64,000 bases of DNA from Cyclobacterium sp. SYSU L10401. GTDB taxonomy: Bacteria > Bacteroidota > Bacteroidia > Cytophagales > Cyclobacteriaceae. Under the pieces are notes generated by a model. That model worked only from the letters and a program-made list of their open reading frames with translations, was not told the origin of the DNA and did not search any database. The DNA lies in the NCBI RefSeq assembly GCF_010993705.1, contig NZ_WOFO01000003.1, forward strand, positions 62,001 through 126,000. The letters run 5' to 3'. The translations under genes and the position numbers were made by a program. Position 1 is the stretch's first letter. The number at the start of each line of letters is the position of its first letter. Shown here piece by piece: positions 9,293 to 17,636 of this stretch.

Positions 9293-10378
9293 ATGACACA
9301 TAAATGGATCAGCCTGGTGGTGGTATTGGCTCTTGGACTCACTGCCTGTACCGATGGCTATATTGATGATATTGAGTTTGTTGAACCGGGAGCAGATAAT
9401 GAATCCCCGGAAATTACCGTAAATTATCCTACCGACGGTACCCAGATACGGGTTACAGAGGAGGTTACCTCCATAGAAATCGACCTTGAAGTCGAAGACG
9501 ATATAGAAATTGAGTCCGTGGTGGTGGAATTGGATGGACAGGAAATCGCCCGGTTTGAGGATTTCAAAGATTACCGGAGGTTTTTGAATACCTTTAGTTA
9601 TGACAACCTGACCAATGGAGAGCATCAGCTGGAAGTCATTGCCCGGGATCTTTCGGGGAAGGAGACCACAACTGCTGTGGTATTTGAAAAAATAGAACCC
9701 TATCAACCCATCTATGAAAATGAAGTGTTTTATCTGCCATTTGATGGGGACTATACGGAATTGGTACGCATCCAGAATGCCAATGTATCCGGTTCGCCGG
9801 GTTTTACGAGCGGTATTTCGGGCAGGGCTTATTCCGGCAGTCCGGATGCCTACCTTACTTATGAGGCAGAAAACCTTCAAACGGAGGAATTTAGTGCGGT
9901 TTTTTGGTACAAATTGGATGGTACACCAGACCGGGCCGGGCTGTTGGTGATGGGGCCTCCCGATGAGGCCAATCCAACAGCCATGAATAACAGGACTTCC
10001 GGATTCAGACTTTTCAGGGAAAATGCCGGAGGGATGCAGCGGTTTAAACTGAATGTGGGCAATGGTTCCGGGGAAAACTGGTTTGACGGGGGGGCAGCAG
10101 CCGATATTGATCCGGCGATAGATGCCTGGAATCACATCGCCTTTACCATCGCCTCAGAGGAGTGTACGGTTTATATCAATGGTGAAGTGGTCAGTCAGGG
10201 CAGCTTTCCGGGAATCGACTGGTCTGGATGTGATATACTTTCGGTGGCCTCTGGTGCCCCCCGCTTTGCCGGATGGGGCCATTTGTCCACCTCAAGTGAG
10301 ATGGATGAGTTAAGAATTTTTGACCGGGCCATCAGCCAATCAGAAATTCAATCCTTAATGATGGAAGAAGCCAACTGA
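9293..10378 (+). CDS. LamG/concanavalin-fold surface lipoprotein of the Sus locus
   Basis: 361 residues from ATG 9293, which places the lipobox LTAC (C19) correctly. An alternative ATG at 9257 overlaps susD and has GGGAGG upstream, but would lengthen the region before the signal core by 12 residues. After the lipid anchor come an Ig-like domain (about 35-130, ending ...GEHQLEVIARDLSGKE) and a LamG/concanavalin-A-like domain (about 138-355, ending MDELRIFDRAIS). This fits a SusE/SusF-position surface glycan-binding protein that helps capture substrate. No catalytic motif is visible. It is followed by an intrinsic terminator. Confidence 0.85.
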   Translation: MTHKWISLVVVLALGLTACTDGYIDDIEFVEPGADNESPEITVNYPTDGTQIRVTEEVTSIEIDLEVEDDIEIESVVVELDGQEIARFEDFKDYRRFLNTFSYDNLTNGEHQLEVIARDLSGKETTTAVVFEKIEPYQPIYENEVFYLPFDGDYTELVRIQNANVSGSPGFTSGISGRAYSGSPDAYLTYEAENLQTEEFSAVFWYKLDGTPDRAGLLVMGPPDEANPTAMNNRTSGFRLFRENAGGMQRFKLNVGNGSGENWFDGGAAADIDPAIDAWNHIAFTIASEECTVYINGEVVSQGSFPGIDWSGCDILSVASGAPRFAGWGHLSTSSEMDELRIFDRAISQSEIQSLMMEEAN

Positions 10379-10400
10379 AGCAAATAGCCCATTTAATAAT

Positions 10401-10431
10401 CAGCAGAAGGGATTCCTTCTGCTGTTTTTTT
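10401..10431 (+). terminator. Intrinsic terminator between binding and enzyme genes of the locus
   Basis: A perfect 10-bp stem (CAGCAGAAGG / CCTTCTGCTG) with loop GATT is followed by seven T. It lies 22 bases after the LamG gene, and only three bases separate its T-run from the ATG of the first glucanase gene at 10435. Confidence 0.9.
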
Positions 10432-10434
10432 ACC

Positions 10435-12402
10435 ATGAAACATCAGATCCTTATCCTATTATCAGGTTTAATTTTTTGTTGCTGTCATCAGGAAGAGACG
10501 GATGGGCCTGCTTTGGAATTGAGCAGCCTGACCATAGGAGAGCTGGAAGTTCCGGGGAATGAGCCCCTGACAGACGTTCCTTTGGATCAGCCCATTCACC
10601 TTCATTTCACCATTCCCCTTTCATCAAATTCCGTTTCCGGAAACCTGGAGTTAACAGATATGGATTCCGGTGATGAAGTACCATTTAATACCAATTTTCT
10701 GAATGAACGCCGGACCATCAGGTTGCTCCCGGTAGGACTGCTGAAACAGGGCACTACCTACAAGCTGCAAATCCATTCAGGATTAACCGGTGAGAATGGA
10801 CAGACTTACCCGGGTAGCGAGTGGGTATTTACTACCCTCTTAGGGTCTGTTTCGGTGCAGTCTTTTAGCCTTCTGGGGGCAGATCACCTTGGTGCCAGGC
10901 ACTGGGTAGGAGCAAGACGGGATTTTCAACTGGACCTTCATTTTTCCAGTAAGGTAGTATTGCGGGAGGAATCTATCCGGCTGGAGGAAAAGGGAGAAGG
11001 CGAGCTCCCTGTAAAGGTAAGCCATGTAAAGGATTCAGTGCATTACCAAATTCAGTCCTCGGCCCCCTTAAATGGTTTGAGACAGTTTACTTTTTCTTTT
11101 GCTGCCGCTCAGGGTTTCCAGAGTGAGATTGAAGTAGAAGGATTTGAACTCATTTTTTATTCCGAGGGCACAGATGAACCGAAGTTCCCGTTGCTGGATG
11201 AAAATACCCTGCTGGATAAGGTTCAATCTCAGACCTTTCGGTATTTCTGGGACTTTGCCCATCCCCAGAGTGGCATGGCCAGGGAAAGAAGCAGCTCAGG
11301 AGATCTGGTAACCACCGGTGGTTCCGGCTTTGGGCTCATGGCCCTTGTGGTCGGCATGGAGAGGGGCTATATCAGTCGGAAACAGGGAACTGACAGGCTA
11401 TCCAAAATACTGAATTTCCTTCAGCAGGCGGATCGTTTTCATGGAGTCTGGCCCCATTGGCTGAATGGCAATACCGGAAAGACCATTCCTTTCAGTAGTC
11501 TGGACAATGGAGGTGACCTGGTGGAAACAGCCTTGTTAATGCAAGGCCTATTGACTGTGCGCAGCTATCTGGATAGCAGCCAGGCCGGGGAGAAAATACT
11601 TCGGGATCAAATTACTCAGCTTTGGGAGGAAGTAGAATGGGATTGGTATACCAGGGGAGGGCAGAACCAACTATTCTGGCATTGGTCAGCAGACCTGGGT
11701 TGGGCCATGAACCTGCCTGTTTCGGGATATAACGAAGCTTTGATTGTCTATGTACTGGCAGCTGCCTCCCCAACCTATCCGATAGAGGCAGCAGTCTATC
11801 ACGAAGGTTGGGCCAGGAATGGAGCCATACAAAATGGACAATCCTACAACGGATTCGTCCTTCCTCTCGGACAGGAAAGGGGGGGACCCCTGTTTTTTGC
11901 CCATTATTCTTTTTTAGGGCTGGATCCCAGAAATTTGGTGGACCGCTACGCCAATTATTGGGAACAAAACCGAAGGCATAGCCTGATCAACAGGGCCCAT
12001 TGCATCCAAAATCCCCTTTCCTATGTTGGGTACGGGGAGCAGTCCTGGGGTTTAACGGCAAGTGATAATCCGGATGGCTATGCTGCGCACTCACCTACCC
12101 GGGACCTGGGCGTGATTACCCCAACAGCGGCCCTGTCTTCAATGCCCTATACCCCAGAGGAATCAATGGAAGCCCTGGAGTTTTTTTATTATCAACTGGG
12201 GGACAGGCTCTGGGGAGAAATGGGCTTTTTGGATGCATTTGATCTTACCAGTCAGTGGTTTGCAACCGATTTCCTGGCCATAGATCAGGGACCAATTTTG
12301 TTAATGATTGAGAATTACCGTACAGGTTTGCTTTGGAATCATTTTATGCAAAATGAAGAAATAGATTCCGGCCTGGAAAAACTGGAATTTACCTACGAAT
12401 AA
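10435..12402 (+). CDS. Glucoamylase-like (PF10091/GH144-type) lipoprotein with Ig domain
   Basis: A 655-residue lipoprotein; the signal ends in a CCC cluster (C15-C17), any of which could carry the lipid. Residues about 28-135 form an SbsA-type Ig-like domain (ending SEWVFTT). The catalytic (alpha/alpha)6 domain spans about 255-640, with FRYFWDFAHP, SGMARERS, TTGGSGFGLMAL and LSSMPYTPEES motifs. These mark the PF10091 family, whose characterised members include GH144 endo-beta-1,2-glucanases. Substrate is inferred, not proven. It is about 45% identical by eye in its catalytic part to the next gene. The start codon lies three bases after a terminator, so its expression depends on read-through or an unseen promoter. 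Confidence 0.85.
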   Translation: MKHQILILLSGLIFCCCHQEETDGPALELSSLTIGELEVPGNEPLTDVPLDQPIHLHFTIPLSSNSVSGNLELTDMDSGDEVPFNTNFLNERRTIRLLPVGLLKQGTTYKLQIHSGLTGENGQTYPGSEWVFTTLLGSVSVQSFSLLGADHLGARHWVGARRDFQLDLHFSSKVVLREESIRLEEKGEGELPVKVSHVKDSVHYQIQSSAPLNGLRQFTFSFAAAQGFQSEIEVEGFELIFYSEGTDEPKFPLLDENTLLDKVQSQTFRYFWDFAHPQSGMARERSSSGDLVTTGGSGFGLMALVVGMERGYISRKQGTDRLSKILNFLQQADRFHGVWPHWLNGNTGKTIPFSSLDNGGDLVETALLMQGLLTVRSYLDSSQAGEKILRDQITQLWEEVEWDWYTRGGQNQLFWHWSADLGWAMNLPVSGYNEALIVYVLAAASPTYPIEAAVYHEGWARNGAIQNGQSYNGFVLPLGQERGGPLFFAHYSFLGLDPRNLVDRYANYWEQNRRHSLINRAHCIQNPLSYVGYGEQSWGLTASDNPDGYAAHSPTRDLGVITPTAALSSMPYTPEESMEALEFFYYQLGDRLWGEMGFLDAFDLTSQWFATDFLAIDQGPILLMIENYRTGLLWNHFMQNEEIDSGLEKLEFTYE

Positions 12403-12418
12403 CTCTAAATGCTGAATC

Positions 12419-13996
12419 ATGAAATTACTTACCTATTGCTCGATATTGATCCTGTTGTTAAATGGGTATTCCTGCATGCAAAAATCTGGTACCGGCAAAG
12501 GAATTGAAACAAAGGCATATGACCGGCACGTGGAATTGAGTTGGCATCCTGAGGCAGGGGCTGAGAAATACACCGTGTACGTCAGGAAGGAAGATGGGAA
12601 CTATTCCAGGCGAGCCGAATTGACCGACACCCTATACCTGGACTTTGTAAATGATTTGGGAAAAAATCTGGGTTTGCATTATAAAATTGAAGCCCAGATG
12701 GAGGAAGGCACGCACCTCATCGGAGAGGCAGCGGTAGAAACTCGGACCATGAGTGAGGAGGAGTTGTTGGACATGGTTCAATATTATACTTTCCGCTATT
12801 TTTGGGAGGGGGCTGAACCTAATTCCGGCATGGCCCGGGAGAGAATTCATATGGACGGAGTATATCCGCAAAATGACCAACAGGTGGTCACCACGGGAGG
12901 TACCGGCTTTGGACTCTTTGCCTTGCTTGCCGGCTTGGACCGGGAGTGGATCAGTAAAGAAGAAGGTTTGGCCCGGTTTGAAAAGATAGTGGATTTTTTG
13001 GCCAATGCTGACCGGTTTCACGGTATATGGTCCCATTGGATTAATGGAGAGACTGGCAAAGTCAAACCCTTCGGACAGGATGATGATGGGGCAGATCTGG
13101 TCGAATCTGCTTTTTTGATGCAAGGTTTGCTTGCTGTAAGGGAATATTACCGGGAGGGCAGTGAGAGGGAGCAAAGCCTGGCTGACAAAATTGATGTCTT
13201 GTGGAAGGAAATGGAATGGGACTGGCACACCCAGGGAGGGCAAGATGTATTGTATTGGCATTGGTCTCCCAATTTTGGCTGGCAAAAGGACTTCGCTATC
13301 CGGGGCTATGATGAATGTCTGATCACCTATGTGCTGGCAGCTTCTTCCCCAACCCATGCCGTTTCGGAGCAGGTGTATCACCAGGGATGGGCACGTGGGG
13401 GAGCTATTCAAAACAAGGGTGCAGCTTATGGTTATGCCCTTCCCCTGGTACACAATGGGTCTCCGGAATACGGAGGTCCTTTGTTTTGGGCACATTATTC
13501 CTATCTGGGCTTGAACCCAAAAGGATTAAAAGATAACTATGCGGATTATTGGGAGCATAACCGTAACCACAGCCTGATCAACCGGCAGTGGTGCCTGGAG
13601 AATGAAGCTGGGTTTAAAGGTTATGGAGAGGATTTATGGGGGCTTACTGCCAGTTATTCCACCAATGGCTATGCTGCGCACCGGCCAGGAAATGATAGGG
13701 GAGTCATATCACCCACTGCCGCCCTTTCATCTATGCCCTATACCCCTGAAGAAAGCAAAAAAGTCCTGAAAAACCTTTATTACAATTATGGAGAAAAAAC
13801 CTTTGGCCGGTATGGGTTTTATGATGCCCTGAGTCCTGAAGAGGGCTGGTATCCCAAAAGGTACCTGGCCATAGATCAGGGCCCCATTGTTGCCATGATT
13901 GAAAATTATCGCTCCGGTTTGGGCTGGAATTTGTTTATGCAGGCGCCCGAAGTTCAGGAGGGCTTGAAAAAACTGGGCTTTGTCACGTCAGATTAA
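12419..13996 (+). CDS. Second glucoamylase-like (PF10091/GH144-type) lipoprotein
   Basis: A 525-residue lipoprotein with lipobox GYSC (C19), an FN3-like domain at about 30-105 and a PF10091/GH144-type catalytic domain at about 115-520. It shares FRYFWEGAEP, SGMARERI, TTGGTGFGLFAL, RFHGIWSHW and AIDQGPI with its neighbour, so the pair looks like a tandem duplication with different N-terminal modules. It starts 16 bases after the first copy. Both probably act at the cell surface or in the periplasm on glycan handled by SusCD. Endo- versus exo-action cannot be told from sequence. Confidence 0.87.
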   Translation: MKLLTYCSILILLLNGYSCMQKSGTGKGIETKAYDRHVELSWHPEAGAEKYTVYVRKEDGNYSRRAELTDTLYLDFVNDLGKNLGLHYKIEAQMEEGTHLIGEAAVETRTMSEEELLDMVQYYTFRYFWEGAEPNSGMARERIHMDGVYPQNDQQVVTTGGTGFGLFALLAGLDREWISKEEGLARFEKIVDFLANADRFHGIWSHWINGETGKVKPFGQDDDGADLVESAFLMQGLLAVREYYREGSEREQSLADKIDVLWKEMEWDWHTQGGQDVLYWHWSPNFGWQKDFAIRGYDECLITYVLAASSPTHAVSEQVYHQGWARGGAIQNKGAAYGYALPLVHNGSPEYGGPLFWAHYSYLGLNPKGLKDNYADYWEHNRNHSLINRQWCLENEAGFKGYGEDLWGLTASYSTNGYAAHRPGNDRGVISPTAALSSMPYTPEESKKVLKNLYYNYGEKTFGRYGFYDALSPEEGWYPKRYLAIDQGPIVAMIENYRSGLGWNLFMQAPEVQEGLKKLGFVTSD

Positions 13997-14234
13997 AGTA
14001 AGCTCAATAAGAAGGCAAGAAATATTTTGGGTGGTATCAAGGGTAAGCTTCAAATTGTATTGTATATTCAAACCGGTTTACGCATTAGAAATGCTTGGAT
14101 GGCCTGAATTGGCTTTGGCACCGGTCACTGTTTTGTAGTTCTCAATTATACCCTGGCCTTGCGCTGCCTGTGCTTTCAAACTGGCTGGTTTTATTGCCAA
14201 TAAAGACCCCAAAACATGGCCTGATGCATGGTAT

Positions 14235-15725
14235 TTGTTCCATATAGTTAGCTTTATCCGTTTGACACCAACTTCCAAACCTACATTTCTGGCCTCCCTG
14301 CTGGCTTGCCTGATTTTTTTGCTGATGGCATTCAGTTTTCCGGTAGGATTTAAAGCATGGATAGAGGAAGCCGCAAGCTTTACCCTGGATTATTTTGGTA
14401 CCTATTACCTTTACCTGGGCTTGCTAATGGTTTTGGCTTTGATGGGTATCGCTGTATCTCCCCTGGGGAAATACAAATTGGGTGAAGGGCCGGTGGCCTA
14501 TGGCTGGTTCTCATGGGCAGCCATGCTCTACAGCACAGGAATGGGTGCCGGGCTGATGTTAAGAGCCATTCAGGAACCAGTATTTTACTATACTCAAGCC
14601 CCTAGGGCTTCTGCACTTTCCCCGGAAATATTTGCTTTGGAATATACTTTTTTCCATTGGGGGCTGACGCCCTGGGCATTTTATGGCATGTTTGGCCTGA
14701 TCATAGGGTTTCTTGTATATGGAAAGGGAAGGTTGATGCTCAGTTCTTCTGTATTGCATGGGAAATACCACCGACCCTGGTTGATTGTACCCATTGATGT
14801 GATCACCATCATCAGCACCTTGTTTGGAGTGGTAGGGGCCGTGGGATTGGGTAGCAGGCAATTGCTGGCAGGATTCAGAGAACTCTTTGGTATGCTGGAT
14901 GTCAATTACACCAATAATGCATATGTAGTGGTTTTTCTTGGATCTCTGGCCACGCTTTCAGCTTTTACCGGATTGAGCAATGGGATCCGCAATTTATCCC
15001 GATTCAATATTCTCCTGGCCTTGTTTTTAATGGTCTTTACCTGGTTGGCAGGAGATGTGTTGGGTGTATTTGGTAACTTTTATGCGGCCCTTGCAAGCTA
15101 TCTGAAGGACTTTCTTCCTATGAGTATTAATTTTGGCGCCATGAAAGTCGCACAGGACTTTCTGATGGACTGGACTTTTTTTTATTGGGCATTCTGGCTT
15201 TCCTGGGCTCCCTTTACAGGGGTTTTCATTGCCAGAATTTCAAAGGGCAGAAGCTTTCGTGAATTTATCTTTGGCGTTTTACTGGTGCCTTCTCTGGGAA
15301 CATTTTTCTGGTTTACGGTTTTCGGCACCCAGGCTTTTGAATTGATTGGTAACCCGGAAGCTTATGAAGGGCAGTTTGATTCCCTTTACGGGTCCATCTT
15401 TGTTTTCTTTGATAGTCTGCCACAGGCAGGATTAATTAAATTGCTGGGCTTGATCCTGGTGTTTACCTTTCTGATTACATCCATAGATTCTGCCATTTAT
15501 GTGCTGGGGATTTTTGCCGATAATGGAAACATGGAACCCAAAAGGAGAAACCTGCTGGGTTGGGGGGTGATCCTAGTACTGTTTACCGTGGCTACCATTT
15601 TTGTTGGCAAGGAGCAGTTGTTGGAATCCATTAGCCAAATGCTGGTATTGATGGCTTTGCCATTTAGTTGGGTTTACCTGCTGATGATCAGCAGTTTTCT
15701 TTTTATCTTGTTTCAAAAAAAGTAG
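14235..15725 (+). CDS. BCCT-family transporter
   Basis: About 496 residues and about twelve membrane helices. The TM8 signature WTFFYWAFWLSWAPFTGVFIARIS is characteristic of betaine/carnitine/choline transporters and carries the aromatic substrate box; GMGAGLM in an earlier helix matches the glycine-rich substrate motif. Such carriers move trimethylammonium compounds by Na+ or H+ symport or exchange. It lacks the long N- and C-terminal extensions of osmosensing BetP. No in-frame ATG occurs before the first helix; the frame is open from 14139 and the usable starts are TTG 14235 or TTG 14262. It meets the next gene with a 1-base gap. Confidence 0.9.
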   Translation: MFHIVSFIRLTPTSKPTFLASLLACLIFLLMAFSFPVGFKAWIEEAASFTLDYFGTYYLYLGLLMVLALMGIAVSPLGKYKLGEGPVAYGWFSWAAMLYSTGMGAGLMLRAIQEPVFYYTQAPRASALSPEIFALEYTFFHWGLTPWAFYGMFGLIIGFLVYGKGRLMLSSSVLHGKYHRPWLIVPIDVITIISTLFGVVGAVGLGSRQLLAGFRELFGMLDVNYTNNAYVVVFLGSLATLSAFTGLSNGIRNLSRFNILLALFLMVFTWLAGDVLGVFGNFYAALASYLKDFLPMSINFGAMKVAQDFLMDWTFFYWAFWLSWAPFTGVFIARISKGRSFREFIFGVLLVPSLGTFFWFTVFGTQAFELIGNPEAYEGQFDSLYGSIFVFFDSLPQAGLIKLLGLILVFTFLITSIDSAIYVLGIFADNGNMEPKRRNLLGWGVILVLFTVATIFVGKEQLLESISQMLVLMALPFSWVYLLMISSFLFILFQKK

Positions 15726-15726
15726 C

Positions 15727-16773
15727 ATGCCTGTACGGATGAATGGTATAGTGGCCATAGGGATACTTGTAATGGGTATTTCCTGTGACTCAATTATAAA
15801 TGAAAAACACCTGGCCCGCTATGAAGGAGACAGGCATCGAGGTGTGTGTTGGGTTGGCAGCAGGGAGCCATTGCAGGGCGGGGAGATGATAAAGTTGTCC
15901 AGGACAGGTGCCAGTCACATTTCCCAAACCCCGTTTGGTTGGCAGGCCCATACGACAGATCCATCCATCAGGTGGGAAACCCATTCCGATAAAATGTGGT
16001 GGGGTGAGAGCAGTGATGGCCTTAATACCACCATTGACACAGCCCAATCACTGGGACTTACAAGCATTTTAAAACCCCACCTATGGGTAAGGGGATCCTG
16101 GCCCGGAGAAATTTCCATGAATAATGAGTCGGATTGGAAGAAATGGTTTGGGCAGTATAAGGCTTTCATCGTTTATTATGCCAGACTTGCTGAAGAAAGA
16201 AAACTTCCCTTGCTGTGTATAGGTACAGAGTTGGAGAAAACCAGTGAACGGGAAAATGACTGGCGGGAGATTATCACCGCTGTTAAGGAGGTTTATTCCG
16301 GAAAACTGACCTATGCTGCAAATTTCACGGAGTATGAATCGGTAAAGTTTTGGGATGCCCTGGACTATATCGGCATTCAGGCTTATTTTCCACTTTCAGT
16401 AGGTGAAGATCCTACCTTGAATCAATTGCGACAGGGCTGGGAAAAAATTTTACCCAAGCTGGAGAAAATAAACCACCTTTACCAAAAACCAATTTTATTT
16501 ACCGAGTTGGGTTATTGTAACACCCTCGATGCGGCAGATTCTCCCTGGGTTTGGCCCCGGGAAAGGAAAAATGCCATATTGTCTGAGGAAATGCAGGCCC
16601 GATGCTATACCGCATTTTTTGAATCTGTCTGGCACCAACCTTGGTTTCAGGGCGTTTATTTTTGGAAATGGTATCCTGAATCCAGGAATGCCAGCCCTGA
16701 TTTTACCCCACAAAATAGATTGGCAGAACAAGTCATGCAAAGGTATTTTTTACAGCCAATTCCCGGAGGATAA
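15727..16773 (+). CDS. GH113-like TIM-barrel glycoside hydrolase lipoprotein
   Basis: A 348-residue lipoprotein (lipobox MGISC); the ATG at 15727 or the internal ATG at 15739 could be the start. The fold motifs, SLGLTSILKPHLWV, IGTELE with E168 as likely acid/base, GIQAYFPLS, and FTELGYC with E260 as likely nucleophile, match GH113 and related clan GH-A enzymes, whose known members include beta-mannanases. Substrate is uncertain. It follows the BCCT gene after one base, so they are co-transcribed and perhaps translationally coupled. It may extend the glycan-degrading set of the upstream Sus locus. Confidence 0.75.
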   Translation: MPVRMNGIVAIGILVMGISCDSIINEKHLARYEGDRHRGVCWVGSREPLQGGEMIKLSRTGASHISQTPFGWQAHTTDPSIRWETHSDKMWWGESSDGLNTTIDTAQSLGLTSILKPHLWVRGSWPGEISMNNESDWKKWFGQYKAFIVYYARLAEERKLPLLCIGTELEKTSERENDWREIITAVKEVYSGKLTYAANFTEYESVKFWDALDYIGIQAYFPLSVGEDPTLNQLRQGWEKILPKLEKINHLYQKPILFTELGYCNTLDAADSPWVWPRERKNAILSEEMQARCYTAFFESVWHQPWFQGVYFWKWYPESRNASPDFTPQNRLAEQVMQRYFLQPIPGG

Positions 16774-16808
16774 GGCTGATTTCGTTACATCGGAATTGAA
16801 CCAGAAAC

Positions 16809-17606
16809 TTATCCCTGCTTGTTGTCTAATATTTTTGCCATCGGTGATGTTTTACGGTTTTTGTAGCCATGCAGCATGGCAATAAAAAACAACATGGCTG
16901 CCAGCACAACAGATAAAATGCCAATGGAAGGCAAGGCCTCCCACTGCTTCATACCTATGGCCACAAAGCCCCAAACCCCTACCAAAGCTGCTTCACGCAT
17001 GTTTCGCAGGTAGGTTAATCCTGTATAAATCAGGCTGGCTACGATTAAAATCAGCCCTGCCCAGGTGCCTTCAGACCAGGTTTCCGCTAAAAAGCCACTG
17101 TTTTGTATCCATACAGAAATATTCAAAACCGTAGCCAGGATAATCCATCCGGTATAGATACAAATGGGCCACCACACCCAAAAAATGACCTGCAGGGGAG
17201 CGTCATCGAGTTCCAGGCGAAGTCGGATAACCAAACGTATCAGGGCCAATAGCAGGAGGGAGATCAGTAGGGTGGACAAAAGAATATATTCCGAAGTCCA
17301 GGCCAAGATCCAGCATGCATTGAAGATGTTAGCCAGCGTTAACCAAAGGCCTGTGGGGATTATAGAAACTGAAGGCTTTCCGGAGTAATAAGTGTACCAC
17401 TGATAAATTACAAAAGCGATCAGGCCCAGGTAAATCAAACCCCAGATGGAAAAGGCATAAGCTGCAGGTGTGATAATGGTGGGATACAAACTACTGATTT
17501 CTCCTACACTTTTACCGAGATACGCTCCCGTGCCTCCCAGATAGTTGACGAATAACGTGATGATCAGACTTAAACTATTGATTAAAAGTAAATGGAATGG
17601 TTTCAT
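16809..17606 (-). CDS. Tryptophan-rich sensory protein (TspO/MBR-like)
   Basis: A 265-residue integral membrane protein with eight or so hydrophobic segments and many Trp residues (WGLIYLG, WVWWPICIYTGW). The motif AYAFSIWGLIYLGL resembles TspO/MBR family PF03073. It is longer than classical TspO (about 160 residues), as is common for Bacteroidota members. The family binds tetrapyrroles and other small molecules, but the role of this long form is not established. It follows the MFS gene by 30 bases on the same strand, suggesting an operon. It converges with the GH113-like gene with no clear terminator between. Confidence 0.8.
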   Translation of the reverse strand: MKPFHLLLINSLSLIITLFVNYLGGTGAYLGKSVGEISSLYPTIITPAAYAFSIWGLIYLGLIAFVIYQWYTYYSGKPSVSIIPTGLWLTLANIFNACWILAWTSEYILLSTLLISLLLLALIRLVIRLRLELDDAPLQVIFWVWWPICIYTGWIILATVLNISVWIQNSGFLAETWSEGTWAGLILIVASLIYTGLTYLRNMREAALVGVWGFVAIGMKQWEALPSIGILSVVLAAMLFFIAMLHGYKNRKTSPMAKILDNKQG

Positions 17607-17636
17607 GCTTAAGTGGATTTTGGTTGCTCCTGTTTA

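Noticed and set aside
9182-10135. A 317-codon minus-strand frame
   Set aside because: It is the antisense shadow of the LamG lipoprotein gene; the plus-strand product has a lipobox and recognisable domains.
12632-13495. A 287-codon minus-strand frame
   Set aside because: Antisense to the second glucanase, whose motifs are conserved; the minus frame has no recognisable domain.
14078-14278. A 66-codon minus-strand frame before the BCCT gene with a fairly protein-like ending
   Set aside because: No recognised family, and it overlaps the BCCT N-terminal region. Kept only as a doubt about where the BCCT gene begins.
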